64,000 bases of DNA, from contig JALNYU010000010.1 of assembly GCA_023229645.1 (NCBI GenBank), positions 62,001-126,000 of the forward strand, read 5' to 3'. The notes beneath the pieces are model-generated. The model searched no databases. It worked only from the letters and a program-made list of their open reading frames with translations, and had not been told where the DNA came from. Both the position numbers and the translations under genes were made by a program. The DNA is from Nevskia sp. GTDB lineage: Bacteria; Pseudomonadota; Gammaproteobacteria; Nevskiales; Nevskiaceae. Shown in pieces: positions 14,648 through 22,104 of this stretch. Position 1 is the stretch's first letter. Each line of letters begins with the position of its first letter.

Positions 14648-15406
14648 CTATTGCAGTAGCACGTTCAGCCACGCCGCGAGCCGCAACCCGGCAAGGTTGA
14701 GTTGGTGGTCTACTGTCGGCTGCCACTGTTCGAAGTAGGCATCGCCGGGGTCGTGCGTTTCCGGGTAAAAGCCTGGGCTTTGCGCCAATTCGCACGAGGC
14801 TTGCGCCCAGTCGGCCGGGTCTAGCGTTGCCAGATCGGTATTGATCGCGTAAGGCGCCAACCGCGCGGCGTAGCGGCGCCAGTCGGGTTCGACCTGCGTG
14901 ATCATGGTCGAGTCCCACAGGCGGTGCAGATTATTGTGTGCGGCATGCCAGTTCAGCAGGAAGCTGTTGCCGCCGCGATCTTCGGCCAAGCCGGCGTGCA
15001 GCGGCTGGTGGATATCGCCAACGAAATGCACCATATATTTCAATGCCGTGCGACGCGCTTCGAGGCTGGCGCCGCTGTGTTTCAGCACCGCAACCGCGTG
15101 CTCAATGCCGCCGACCACACAATGGCCGTTCGGGCAGTCGCGCGGCGGCTGATAGTGGCAGTCGCCTCTCGGCATATTGATGTAGTGCAGCGGGCCGGTT
15201 TCGGGATTCCGGGTTTCGTCGGCCCAATTCGCGATGCCGGGCAGCGTCGGCTCGGCTTCGCCAGCGAGTAGCTGATCCACCGCCGCTTTCGCCGCTGGCG
15301 TGAGGTGCTCAGCGGCAATTTCGCCGACGATGCGGTGCCCCTCCGGCCCCCAAGCAAACGCCTGGGCCGACGCAACGAGCAGCAGCGCGGCGACGGCGCG
15401 CTTCAT
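14648..15406 (-). CDS. secreted S1/P1-type nuclease
   Basis: 252 residues. The signal peptide MKRAVAALLLVASAQAFA is cleaved just before WGPEGH, so the mature N-terminal Trp can act as zinc ligand as in P1 nuclease. Further ligands appear in GHRIVGE, NWADE, PLHYIN, HFVGDIHQPLHAG and HRLWDS, completing the trinuclear zinc site. The enzyme cleaves single-stranded nucleic acids and removes 3' phosphates, probably in the periplasm. It overlaps the upstream peptidyl-prolyl isomerase gene by four bases (ATGA), so the two are co-transcribed. Confidence 0.9.
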   Translation of the reverse strand: MKRAVAALLLVASAQAFAWGPEGHRIVGEIAAEHLTPAAKAAVDQLLAGEAEPTLPGIANWADETRNPETGPLHYINMPRGDCHYQPPRDCPNGHCVVGGIEHAVAVLKHSGASLEARRTALKYMVHFVGDIHQPLHAGLAEDRGGNSFLLNWHAAHNNLHRLWDSTMITQVEPDWRRYAARLAPYAINTDLATLDPADWAQASCELAQSPGFYPETHDPGDAYFEQWQPTVDHQLNLAGLRLAAWLNVLLQ

Positions 15407-15918
15407 GCGACGCTAGCCTTTTCGATGGTTACCGGCGTTGTCGGCACGTCTTGGCCAAACGGGCGGGCGGCGCCGGTCGGCAGCGCAGCGATGGTGTCGA
15501 CGATATCCAGGCCTTCAGTCACGCGGCCAAACACGGCGTAGCCCCACTGGCCGCCGCGGCCGTCGAGGAAGGCGTTGTCGGCGTGGTTGATGAAGAATTG
15601 GCTGGTGGCCGAATGCGGATCGTTGGTGCGCGCCATCGCGATCGTGCCGCGGGCGTTCTTCAGGCCGTTGTGGCACTCGTTTTTGATCGGCGCCCGCGTG
15701 CTGCGTTGGTTGCTGAAGTCGCTCGCTTCGTAGCCGCCGCCCTGAATCATGAAGCCTTTGATGACGCGGTGAAACGCCAGACCGTCATAGTGGCCGTCTT
15801 TAACGTATTGCACGAAATTAGCGACGGTTTCCGGCGCTTTCTCGGCATCGAGTTCGAGCGTGATCGTGCCCAGGTTGGTTTGCAGAAGAATAGTGGTTGC
15901 AGCGGTGGGCTCGGTCAT
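15403..15918 (-). CDS. ppiB: peptidyl-prolyl cis-trans isomerase, cyclophilin type
   Basis: 171 residues from ATG 15918 (the frame continues far upstream without family similarity). Cyclophilin core: LAFHRVIKGFMIQGG carries the catalytic Arg, followed by GTIAMART, SATSQFFIN and the FGRVTEGLDIVD region. No signal peptide, so a cytoplasmic PpiB-like enzyme that speeds prolyl isomerisation during folding. It is coupled to the nuclease gene downstream by an ATGA overlap. Confidence 0.9.
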   Translation of the reverse strand: MTEPTAATTILLQTNLGTITLELDAEKAPETVANFVQYVKDGHYDGLAFHRVIKGFMIQGGGYEASDFSNQRSTRAPIKNECHNGLKNARGTIAMARTNDPHSATSQFFINHADNAFLDGRGGQWGYAVFGRVTEGLDIVDTIAALPTGAARPFGQDVPTTPVTIEKASVA

Positions 15919-16049
15919 GCCGGTCGGTCTCGGATTGGGCGAAGTGGGGCGGATTCTACCTGCGCCGAGCGCCCGCAGATAGCCTGAACTCACCGCAGCG
16001 GCGCGGAGTCCGTTACTCTGGTGCTGATACTGACGGCGGTAGATCGAAC

Positions 16050-17843
16050 ATGGCGCGTTTGCAACAGGAACTGCAGTACGTTGGACCTGAGCGGCGGCGC
16101 GCGGCCAGCTATCTGGAACTGATCGCCGAGCTGATCGAAGCCTTTGCTCGCAGCGATGACTTGCAGCAATCGCTGAGCTTGGCGCTGCACCGTATTGCAG
16201 CGGAAATGAATGCCGAAGCCGCTGGCCTGTTCGAGCTGGAAGGCGATTTCGACGATGCCGAGGCCACGCTCGTCTGCCGCGCCTGCGTTGGTCCGGTGGA
16301 TGTGCTCGGCCTGGAAATTCCTGCGCACGCCGGCATCGCAGGGCGGGCGCTAAAGCGAAATAAAACCGAATTATTGGCCGATACAGCGCGCGACCTCGAC
16401 TACATCGCGCCAAGTGCTATTGGTATCGATTACGACATCCGCTCAATGATTTGCGCGCCGCTGAGCTACCGCGGCGAGCGCTATGGCGTTGTGCAACTGT
16501 TTAATCCGCAGCGCCCGGAGGCGCGTTTTGCGTCCTGCGATGCCGAGGTTCTGTCCGTGTTGGCATCTGCGGCGGGATTTGCGATCAGCAATACCCGCCT
16601 GACACGGGACTTGCTCGAACAGACGCGCATGAAGCAAGAGTTGGAATTGGCCGCCGCGGTGCAGCGCAATTTGCTGCCGCAGTTGGCTGAAGACGCGGCG
16701 ATTCAAGGCTTGAACCTGCCAGCACGCGGCGTTTCCGGTGATTTTTACGATGTCATGCCGCTGCCTGACGGCCGCACCATGTTCGCGCTGGCCGATGTTT
16801 CCGGCAAAGGCATGAACGCGGCGCTGATCATGGTCAAAGCGGCGACCTTATTCCGCAGCTTTGGCAAGCGCGTGCACGAGCCGGGCGTGCTGCTGGCGCG
16901 AATTGAGGCCGAGCTTTGCGAAACGCTGGCGTTCGGCATGTTTGTGACGATGGTGGTCGGCGTTTATGACCCGCGCCAACACAGCGTTTGCTTGGCAAAC
17001 GCGGGCCATCTGCCGTCGCTCTGGCGTGACGCCGAAGGCGGCTATCACGAGTTTCCCGCCAGCGATCCGCCCCTCGGTGTGCTGCGCCGCGCGGCCCGCA
17101 ATCGCTATTGCGAAAATCGCTTTTCGATTGCCGGCGGCAGCCTTTATCTTTACACCGACGGCGCGACCGAGGCCCGCATGGCCGGTGGCGTGATGTACGG
17201 CGTTGAAGGCTTGCAACACTTGATCGACGCCAATGCCGCCGCCGCGCCAGCGCACCGTCTGCACGCCATCGCGGAAACCTTGCGCAGCGGTTTGCGTGAC
17301 GATCTCACGCTGCTGGTGATTGAGGATCGCGCCGCGGCCCAGCCGTGCCGACAACGACACCGGCGCTGGAGCGCTGCTCGGCTGGTGGCGCAGACCATAC
17401 CGGCGCAGGCCGGGCAGTTGAAGATCGTGCGTCGGCTTGTTGACGCGGCGGGGCGGGCAGCCGGCGCCAGCGCCGAATGGTCCGGCGAATTAGCGCTGGC
17501 GGTCGACGAAGCCTGTCAGAATATTATTCGACATGGTTATCAAAATTGCCCAGATGGCCGTATTGAGTTATCAATTCGGCAACGACGCGATGCGTTGGAA
17601 GTCGAATTGATCGACTACGCCCCCAAAATCGGCGCTGAAGCGTGCAAAGGCCGGCCTTTGGAGCAATTACGCCCCGGCGGCCTCGGGATGCACTTCATCC
17701 GGGGCCTCACCGACGACGTTCAATTTCGCTCAGCGCCAGCCGGAGCGGGCAATCGCCTCGTGCTGGTCAAGAAATTGAATAGTCCAACCCATAATGGCAA
17801 CGAACCCACGGATTCCCAGCAGAATGAGCGTAAGCGTCGATGA
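16050..17843 (+). CDS. GAF-SpoIIE phosphatase-HATPase regulator
   Basis: 597 residues from ATG 16050. Order: N-terminal helix, GAF domain (about 25-190), a linker with AAAVQRNLLPQ, PP2C/SpoIIE phosphatase (about 205-430; GVSGDFYDV, ADVSGKGMNAALIM, NAGHLPSLW, YTDGATEA), then an RsbW-like HATPase domain (about 455-585; N-box LAVDEACQNIIRHGY). The phosphatase would dephosphorylate a STAS antagonist while the kinase-like domain binds or phosphorylates it. The STAS gene overlaps its 3' end, which identifies the likely partner. Having both activities in one chain suggests a self-contained partner switch. Confidence 0.9.
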   Translation: MARLQQELQYVGPERRRAASYLELIAELIEAFARSDDLQQSLSLALHRIAAEMNAEAAGLFELEGDFDDAEATLVCRACVGPVDVLGLEIPAHAGIAGRALKRNKTELLADTARDLDYIAPSAIGIDYDIRSMICAPLSYRGERYGVVQLFNPQRPEARFASCDAEVLSVLASAAGFAISNTRLTRDLLEQTRMKQELELAAAVQRNLLPQLAEDAAIQGLNLPARGVSGDFYDVMPLPDGRTMFALADVSGKGMNAALIMVKAATLFRSFGKRVHEPGVLLARIEAELCETLAFGMFVTMVVGVYDPRQHSVCLANAGHLPSLWRDAEGGYHEFPASDPPLGVLRRAARNRYCENRFSIAGGSLYLYTDGATEARMAGGVMYGVEGLQHLIDANAAAAPAHRLHAIAETLRSGLRDDLTLLVIEDRAAAQPCRQRHRRWSAARLVAQTIPAQAGQLKIVRRLVDAAGRAAGASAEWSGELALAVDEACQNIIRHGYQNCPDGRIELSIRQRRDALEVELIDYAPKIGAEACKGRPLEQLRPGGLGMHFIRGLTDDVQFRSAPAGAGNRLVLVKKLNSPTHNGNEPTDSQQNERKRR

Positions 17844-18126
17844 GCAAGCGGCGGCTGTAACGATTTATCTCAGCGGTGAGATCGACCTTGAAAGCTCGCC
17901 CGAGGCACGCAAAGCGCTGCTGAATGCGGTGAGCCGTAAAAAACCCTTGGTTGTCGATCTCGGCGAGGTCACGTATATCGATTCATCCGGCATCGCGAGC
18001 TTGGTCGAGGCCTATCAAAAAGCCAAAAACGCCAAGCTCGATTTTGTTTTGACGCACGTTGGCGACGGCGTGATGCGGGTGTTATCGCTGGCGCGGTTGG
18101 ACCAAGTGTTCCCGATTCGCCGGTAG
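17794..18126 (+). CDS. STAS-domain anti-sigma factor antagonist
   Basis: 110 residues if started at ATG 17794, or 100 from ATG 17824; neither has a strong ribosome site. STAS fold: VTIYLSGEIDLESSPEAR, PLVVDLGEVTYIDSSGIASL with the phosphorylatable Ser in DSSG, and a C-terminal helix. It overlaps the SpoIIE-HATPase gene by up to 50 bases in another frame. Expected role: phosphorylation by the HATPase domain and dephosphorylation by the SpoIIE domain switch its binding to a downstream target. Confidence 0.9.
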   Translation: MATNPRIPSRMSVSVDEQAAAVTIYLSGEIDLESSPEARKALLNAVSRKKPLVVDLGEVTYIDSSGIASLVEAYQKAKNAKLDFVLTHVGDGVMRVLSLARLDQVFPIRR

Positions 18127-18133
18127 ATGCCGC

Positions 18134-18166
18134 TGCGCCGTTGGTGTTGTCGAACAAAACGGCGCA
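18134..18166. terminator. hairpin between convergent genes
   Basis: TGCGCCGTT (18134-18142) pairs perfectly with AACGGCGCA (18158-18166), with an additional TGTT/AACA pairing inside. It lies between the convergent STAS and PLP-enzyme genes. It lacks a T tract on either strand, so termination is plausible but not certain. Confidence 0.45.
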
Positions 18167-18190
18167 CCTGCTAGACATTACCGATACCCG

Positions 18191-19315
18191 TTAGTCGGCA
18201 GCCAGCGCCTGCTGCAGGTCGGCGATCAAATCATCCGGATGCTCAAGCCCAACCGATACCCGCAACAGATTCTTCGGGGTCGTACTGAACGGACCTTCGA
18301 CCGATGCCCGATGCTCGATCAAGCTTTCGACGCCGCCGAGGCTAGTCGCACGGGTAAATAGCGCAACGCGCGCTGCCGTGCGGGCGGCGGCATCATTTCC
18401 GCCGTGAACTTGGAACGACAACATTGCGCCGAAGCCCGACATCTGCCGCCGCGCTAACGCGTGACCGGGATGGCTAGCTAAGCCGGGGTAGTGAACGGCG
18501 CTGACCTGCGGGTGCCCGGCCAAGAATTCCGCAACGGCCTGGGCATTGGCGGACTGCGCTTTGATGCGCAACGGTAGCGTGGCGATCGAACGCTGCAAAA
18601 GCCAGCAATCAAACGGCGCCGGCACCGGCCCGCCCATGATTTGATAATCGCGAATGCGCTGGAAGAAGGCGTCTTCGCTGCGCGTGATGATGGCGCCGCT
18701 GAGGATGTCGGAATGGCCGCCGAGGTATTTGGTTGTCGAGTGCATCACCAAATCCGCGCCCAGCGCGAGCGGCTGCTGTAGCACCGGCGTTGCGAAGGTT
18801 GAATCAACCGCGCAAACCGCGCCGGCTTGGCGGCAGATGGCGGCCAGCGCCTCGATATCCGCGACTTTCAGCAGCGGGTTAGACGGCGTTTCGATCCAGA
18901 TTAGCCGTGTTTTGGGTGTTACTGCCGCGCGCACGGCGTCGAGATCGGTGAGATCGATTAGTGAATACTCAACGCCCCAACGCGCCAGCAATTCACGCAA
19001 CTGCGTGCGCGTGCCGTGATAGACATCGTCCGGTGCGATCACGTGATCGCCTGGATTCAGCGCTTGGAATACCGCCAGCGATGCCGCCGAGCCCGAACCA
19101 AAGGCAGCCGTTGCCGCACCGTTTTCCAGCGCAGTTAGCAGCTTCTCAAGACCGGTGCGGCCTGGATTCAATGCGCGGGTGTAAACGTTCCCGTGCGGAT
19201 AGCCACCATCGCCGTCACGCTCGAACGTCGTCGACAAAATCGGCGATTGCGCGACCGCGCCGGTGCTGCTGTCTTTGCGGCGGCCGGCGTGGACGGCCAG
19301 AGTTTCTAATTTCAT
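18191..19315 (-). CDS. cystathionine gamma-synthase-like PLP enzyme
   Basis: 374 residues of the Cys/Met metabolism PLP family (fold type I). Visible features: YTRALNPGRTGLEKLLTALE (tetramer-type active-site Tyr and Arg), GDHVIAPDDVYHGT, WIETPSNPLLKV, VDSTFATPVLQQP and the PLP-lysine motif HSTTKYLGGHSD. The closest match by pattern is MetB, which joins O-succinylhomoserine and cysteine; gamma-lyases share most of these motifs, so the reaction is not fixed. metZ, in the same family, is at 30.8 kb. The start MKLETLAVHAG is typical. Confidence 0.87.
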   Translation of the reverse strand: MKLETLAVHAGRRKDSSTGAVAQSPILSTTFERDGDGGYPHGNVYTRALNPGRTGLEKLLTALENGAATAAFGSGSAASLAVFQALNPGDHVIAPDDVYHGTRTQLRELLARWGVEYSLIDLTDLDAVRAAVTPKTRLIWIETPSNPLLKVADIEALAAICRQAGAVCAVDSTFATPVLQQPLALGADLVMHSTTKYLGGHSDILSGAIITRSEDAFFQRIRDYQIMGGPVPAPFDCWLLQRSIATLPLRIKAQSANAQAVAEFLAGHPQVSAVHYPGLASHPGHALARRQMSGFGAMLSFQVHGGNDAAARTAARVALFTRATSLGGVESLIEHRASVEGPFSTTPKNLLRVSVGLEHPDDLIADLQQALAAD

Positions 19316-19410
19316 TTTGATCGATGGACGCGATGCGTGCGGGACATCGTTCAGTCTAACGTCAGCACCTTAGCTGCCGATAGCTCCGCCTGCGTCTATC
19401 GTCAGAACGA

Positions 19411-19698
19411 TTACTGGCATTTGCATTCCGGTGCCGTCACGCAGGAGGCGCCTGCCTTGGCGTTGACCGCCAGCCCCGGCTTACAACTGGCCGCCTTGCC
19501 GGTGGTGCAGGAAACCGAACACGCGCCGCAGTTACCGACGGCGGGGGCCGCGCAACTCGCGCCCTGGCTGTTTTGCAGATTGATTGTGCTTTCACTGCTT
19601 TTGCCGCTGTCGTGAACGACGACTGCAGGCGGATCTGCCGATGCAGTAGCGGCGAGCGCGAGCAGCAGTGCGGGGATTAATGTGCGGAGTCGTTTCAT
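19411..19698 (-). CDS. small secreted cysteine-rich protein
   Basis: 95 residues. The signal peptide MKRLRTLIPALLLALAATAS ends near ADPPA. The mature part has eight cysteines, including CGACSVSC and a terminal CKC, and is low in aromatic residues. Disulfide-rich folding or metal binding in the periplasm is likely; no family is recognised. It stands alone between hslR and the PLP enzyme gene on the same strand. Confidence 0.55.
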   Translation of the reverse strand: MKRLRTLIPALLLALAATASADPPAVVVHDSGKSSESTINLQNSQGASCAAPAVGNCGACSVSCTTGKAASCKPGLAVNAKAGASCVTAPECKCQ

Positions 19699-19779
19699 CC
19701 TAGCCTCGTATTGAATCGGCGAGCGAGCACAAACTATAAACCGATGCGCTGCTTACGTTGTTGAACGTGGCGTAGGGCT

Positions 19780-20202
19780 TCAGCTCAGGCTGCGTTTGAA
19801 CCGATGGATCAGGCGCCGTTGTTGCTTGGTTGGGCGTTCATCGCTGACGAGGTTGTTTGCTGCGCGCCGGTCTTCGGCCGCGCTTTCGCGGCGTTTACGG
19901 CTGACGTCGGTCTCCCGATAAAGCAGCCGCGCCTGCGGTGCCGGCCCCCGGCGGTCGGACAGCCCGAGGACTTCGATTTCGAGTTGATCGTGGCCCTGGC
20001 GAATGGTCAGTGTCGCGCCGACGATGACGACTTTACTGGGCTTCGTCCGTTCGCCGCCATACCGCACGTGGCCGGCTTCGATTTCGGTCTTGGCGATCGT
20101 TCGGGTCTTGTAAAAGCGCGCCGCCCATAGCCATTTGTCGAGGCGGACCGTGCCACCGTCGTCGTCATCGGCTTCCGAGTCATCATCGTCGTGATCACGC
20201 AT
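19780..20202 (-). CDS. hslR: S4-domain heat-shock protein Hsp15
   Basis: 140 residues. An acidic N-terminal extension (DDDDSEADDDD) precedes the S4 RNA-binding domain (VRLDKWLWAARFYKTRTIA ... EAGHVRYGGERTKPSKVV), followed by a basic C-terminal tail (RRESAAEDRRAANN; KQQRRLIHRFKR). Hsp15 binds 50S subunits carrying nascent chains and helps recycle stalled ribosomes. The acidic N-terminal run is longer than in E. coli. Confidence 0.9.
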   Translation of the reverse strand: MRDHDDDDSEADDDDGGTVRLDKWLWAARFYKTRTIAKTEIEAGHVRYGGERTKPSKVVIVGATLTIRQGHDQLEIEVLGLSDRRGPAPQARLLYRETDVSRKRRESAAEDRRAANNLVSDERPTKQQRRLIHRFKRSLS

Positions 20203-20220
20203 CTGCGGTTGCCTAGGGGA

Positions 20221-20979
20221 TTACTCGCTGGGCTTGCGATAACGGTGGACGAAACGATCAGTATGGCCGCGAATCGACGGATCGAATACGCGCTTGCTGT
20301 GGTCGTCCGCCGGGTTGCGAAGCCCCTCCCAATCGGCTTCAAACAGCAAGCCGTGCGCGGTAAATTGACGTTTGGCAAACGCTTCGTCGATCCGGTGCAG
20401 AGATTGCACCACCGTGTTGCCGCTGCCCGGTTTCGCCGCGTGATCGATGATCAATAAGCTACCGCCAGGTTTGAGTGCGGTGTAAATTTGGTCGATGAAG
20501 TGTCCGGCGTCGATCGCAGGCCAGCCTTGCGCCGGGTCGGCAAAATAAAGGTCGTGGTAAGACATGACCAAGAGCACGGAATCGAGGCTACCCGCCTTTA
20601 GTTTCAAATCGCTTGGGCTAACCGTGCTGTGCACGACGTTAGCGAGGCGGTTATTGCGCAAATGGGAAGCCAGCAGATTTTGCGTGGCGGTGTCGTAAAA
20701 CGGGTTATTAACCAAGAAAACGCGACCGCTGGGACCAACAACGCGCGAGATCAGCTCGCTGTAATAGCCGCCGCCAGCGAAAATATCGGCGATGTGCATG
20801 CCCGGTTTGTAGCCAGCAAATGAAAGAAATTGTTCCGGCAGCTCACGTGCATCGCGTTCGCGATCGGCCGCACTACGCGCAGGATTTTCGACTGCACGGC
20901 GGTAAACATCATTTCCCGGTACTGCCGCACGGGAGAGGCCCGCACAGACGATCAGCAGTAACAGAAAATATTTGTACAA
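20221..20979 (-). CDS. exported class I SAM-dependent methyltransferase-like protein
   Basis: 252 residues from a TTG at 20979, chosen because GGAG lies seven bases upstream and the protein then opens with a signal peptide (YKYFLLLLIVCAGLSRAA). A GTG at 21027 would add 16 residues but has no ribosome site. Methyltransferase fold: HIADIFAGGGYYSELIS (SAM-binding loop), VFLVNNPF, LDSVLLVMSYHDLYF and LKPGGSLLIIDHA. Periplasmic members of this type are known as uncharacterised 'predicted methyltransferases'; whether they methylate anything outside the cytoplasm, where SAM is absent, is unclear. Confidence 0.75.
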   Translation of the reverse strand: MYKYFLLLLIVCAGLSRAAVPGNDVYRRAVENPARSAADRERDARELPEQFLSFAGYKPGMHIADIFAGGGYYSELISRVVGPSGRVFLVNNPFYDTATQNLLASHLRNNRLANVVHSTVSPSDLKLKAGSLDSVLLVMSYHDLYFADPAQGWPAIDAGHFIDQIYTALKPGGSLLIIDHAAKPGSGNTVVQSLHRIDEAFAKRQFTAHGLLFEADWEGLRNPADDHSKRVFDPSIRGHTDRFVHRYRKPSE

Positions 20980-21250
20980 AACGGGCTCCGGAGCGAGGTG
21001 TGTGCTTGAGATAGCTTTCAAGCACACAGGTATTACGATGCATGTCCGCCGAACTTATTGAGCCATCCAATGCTGATCGGCGGCAGCATTCAAATCGTTA
21101 TTTTTATAAGACATACTGTAACGCAATGGGTCGGGTTCAGGCTACCGCCACGGCGCCGAATCAGCAGGGTATGGCGTAGAATTTAATTAATTTTGAGAAA
21201 GATTACTGCTCGGCATTAAAACTGCTGTAAATATAATGAAAACTGAATCA

Positions 21251-21275
21251 TTCCAGGACGTTCGACGTTCTGGAA
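21251..21275. promoter_or_regulatory. 25-bp palindrome in globin leader, candidate operator
   Basis: TTCCAGGACGT and ACGTTCTGGAA flank a TCG centre; ten of eleven arm positions pair. It lies 30 bases upstream of the globin start and downstream of an AT-rich stretch (about 21180-21250) where a promoter would fit. It does not match FNR or NsrR consensus sites. Nothing else is visible in 21028-21305. Confidence 0.5.
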
Positions 21276-21305
21276 ATTATTCTTGATGTCGTTAGGAGCG
21301 ATGAT

Positions 21306-21716
21306 TTGAGTAACGCAAATGGCACCCCAGCTGAGGTGCCGCTGTTCGAATTGCTTGGGGGAGAAGCCGGGCTGCGTAAATTGGTCGACTCGTTTTACGA
21401 CCATATGGATACCGACGCCGCCTGGACGGTGTTGCGGGCATTACATCCGCCGGAATTAACCGGCTCGCGCGATAAGCTGTTTTGGTTTTTGTGCGGCTGG
21501 ACCGGCGGGCCGGACCACTTCGTGGAGCGTTTCGGCCACCCCCGGTTACGTGCCCGGCATCTGCCATTTGCGATTGGCGTGACCGAGCGCGATCAATGGC
21601 TAGGTTGTATGCAGCAGGCGCTGGCGGCGCAGAACTGGCCGCAAGCGATGCAGCAACGCCTGCTGGCGGCCTTTTTTGATACCGCGGATTGGATGCGCAA
21701 CCGCGCCGAAAACTAA
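21306..21716 (+). CDS. group II truncated hemoglobin
   Basis: 136 residues. Start TTG 21306, with AGGAG about seven bases upstream; the ATG at 21301 hits a stop at once. Family pattern: LFELLGGEAGLRKLVDSFYDHM (B10 Tyr), LFWFLCGWTGGPDHFVERFG (E-helix region), HPRLRARHLPFAIG with the proximal His, and RDQWLGCM with the G8 Trp of group II. These globins bind O2 or NO and are linked to oxidative or nitrosative stress. A palindrome at 21251-21275 may regulate it. Confidence 0.9.
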   Translation: MSNANGTPAEVPLFELLGGEAGLRKLVDSFYDHMDTDAAWTVLRALHPPELTGSRDKLFWFLCGWTGGPDHFVERFGHPRLRARHLPFAIGVTERDQWLGCMQQALAAQNWPQAMQQRLLAAFFDTADWMRNRAEN

Positions 21717-21729
21717 GCAGCAGGCCTGC

Positions 21730-22035
21730 TTACCACCATTGTGACGATGGCGTTCCGCTACGGAACGCCGCGTTACGGCGGTTATCGCGCACGAGCAGCC
21801 AAATCACCAGCGCGACGATGAGCACCGGGAAGCTGAATAGTCCGATCAGCGGCAGGATGACAATCCCGAATAGCAGCAGCAATGGCAGCGTTACTGCAAG
21901 CAAAACAAGGCCGCTAATGACGCCGATCGCACCGCCGATCAATAGCAGCGTCAACTTCACCATGAGGCCGAGAAAAAATACCAAAAAACAAACACCTAGA
22001 CCTATCAATAACAGCGTCAGCAGTAGTTCGAACAT
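21730..22035 (-). CDS. small hydrophobic membrane protein
   Basis: 101 residues, nearly all hydrophobic from residue 1 to 82, in three likely helices (MFELLLTLLLIGLGVCFLVF; LTLLLIGGAIGVISGLVLLA; and LLLLFGIVILPLIGLFSFPV merging into IVALVIWLLV), with a polar C-terminus RDNRRNAAFRSG. No family with known function is recognised. Located between the globin and the large GGDEF sensor on the minus strand. Confidence 0.6.
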   Translation of the reverse strand: MFELLLTLLLIGLGVCFLVFFLGLMVKLTLLLIGGAIGVISGLVLLAVTLPLLLLFGIVILPLIGLFSFPVLIVALVIWLLVRDNRRNAAFRSGTPSSQWW

Positions 22036-22104
22036 GATTTGCGTGCTCCCGTTGTTCGAATTAGATGCGCAACCCAGCGCATTTAGATGCAGGCTGAGTG
22101 CGGT

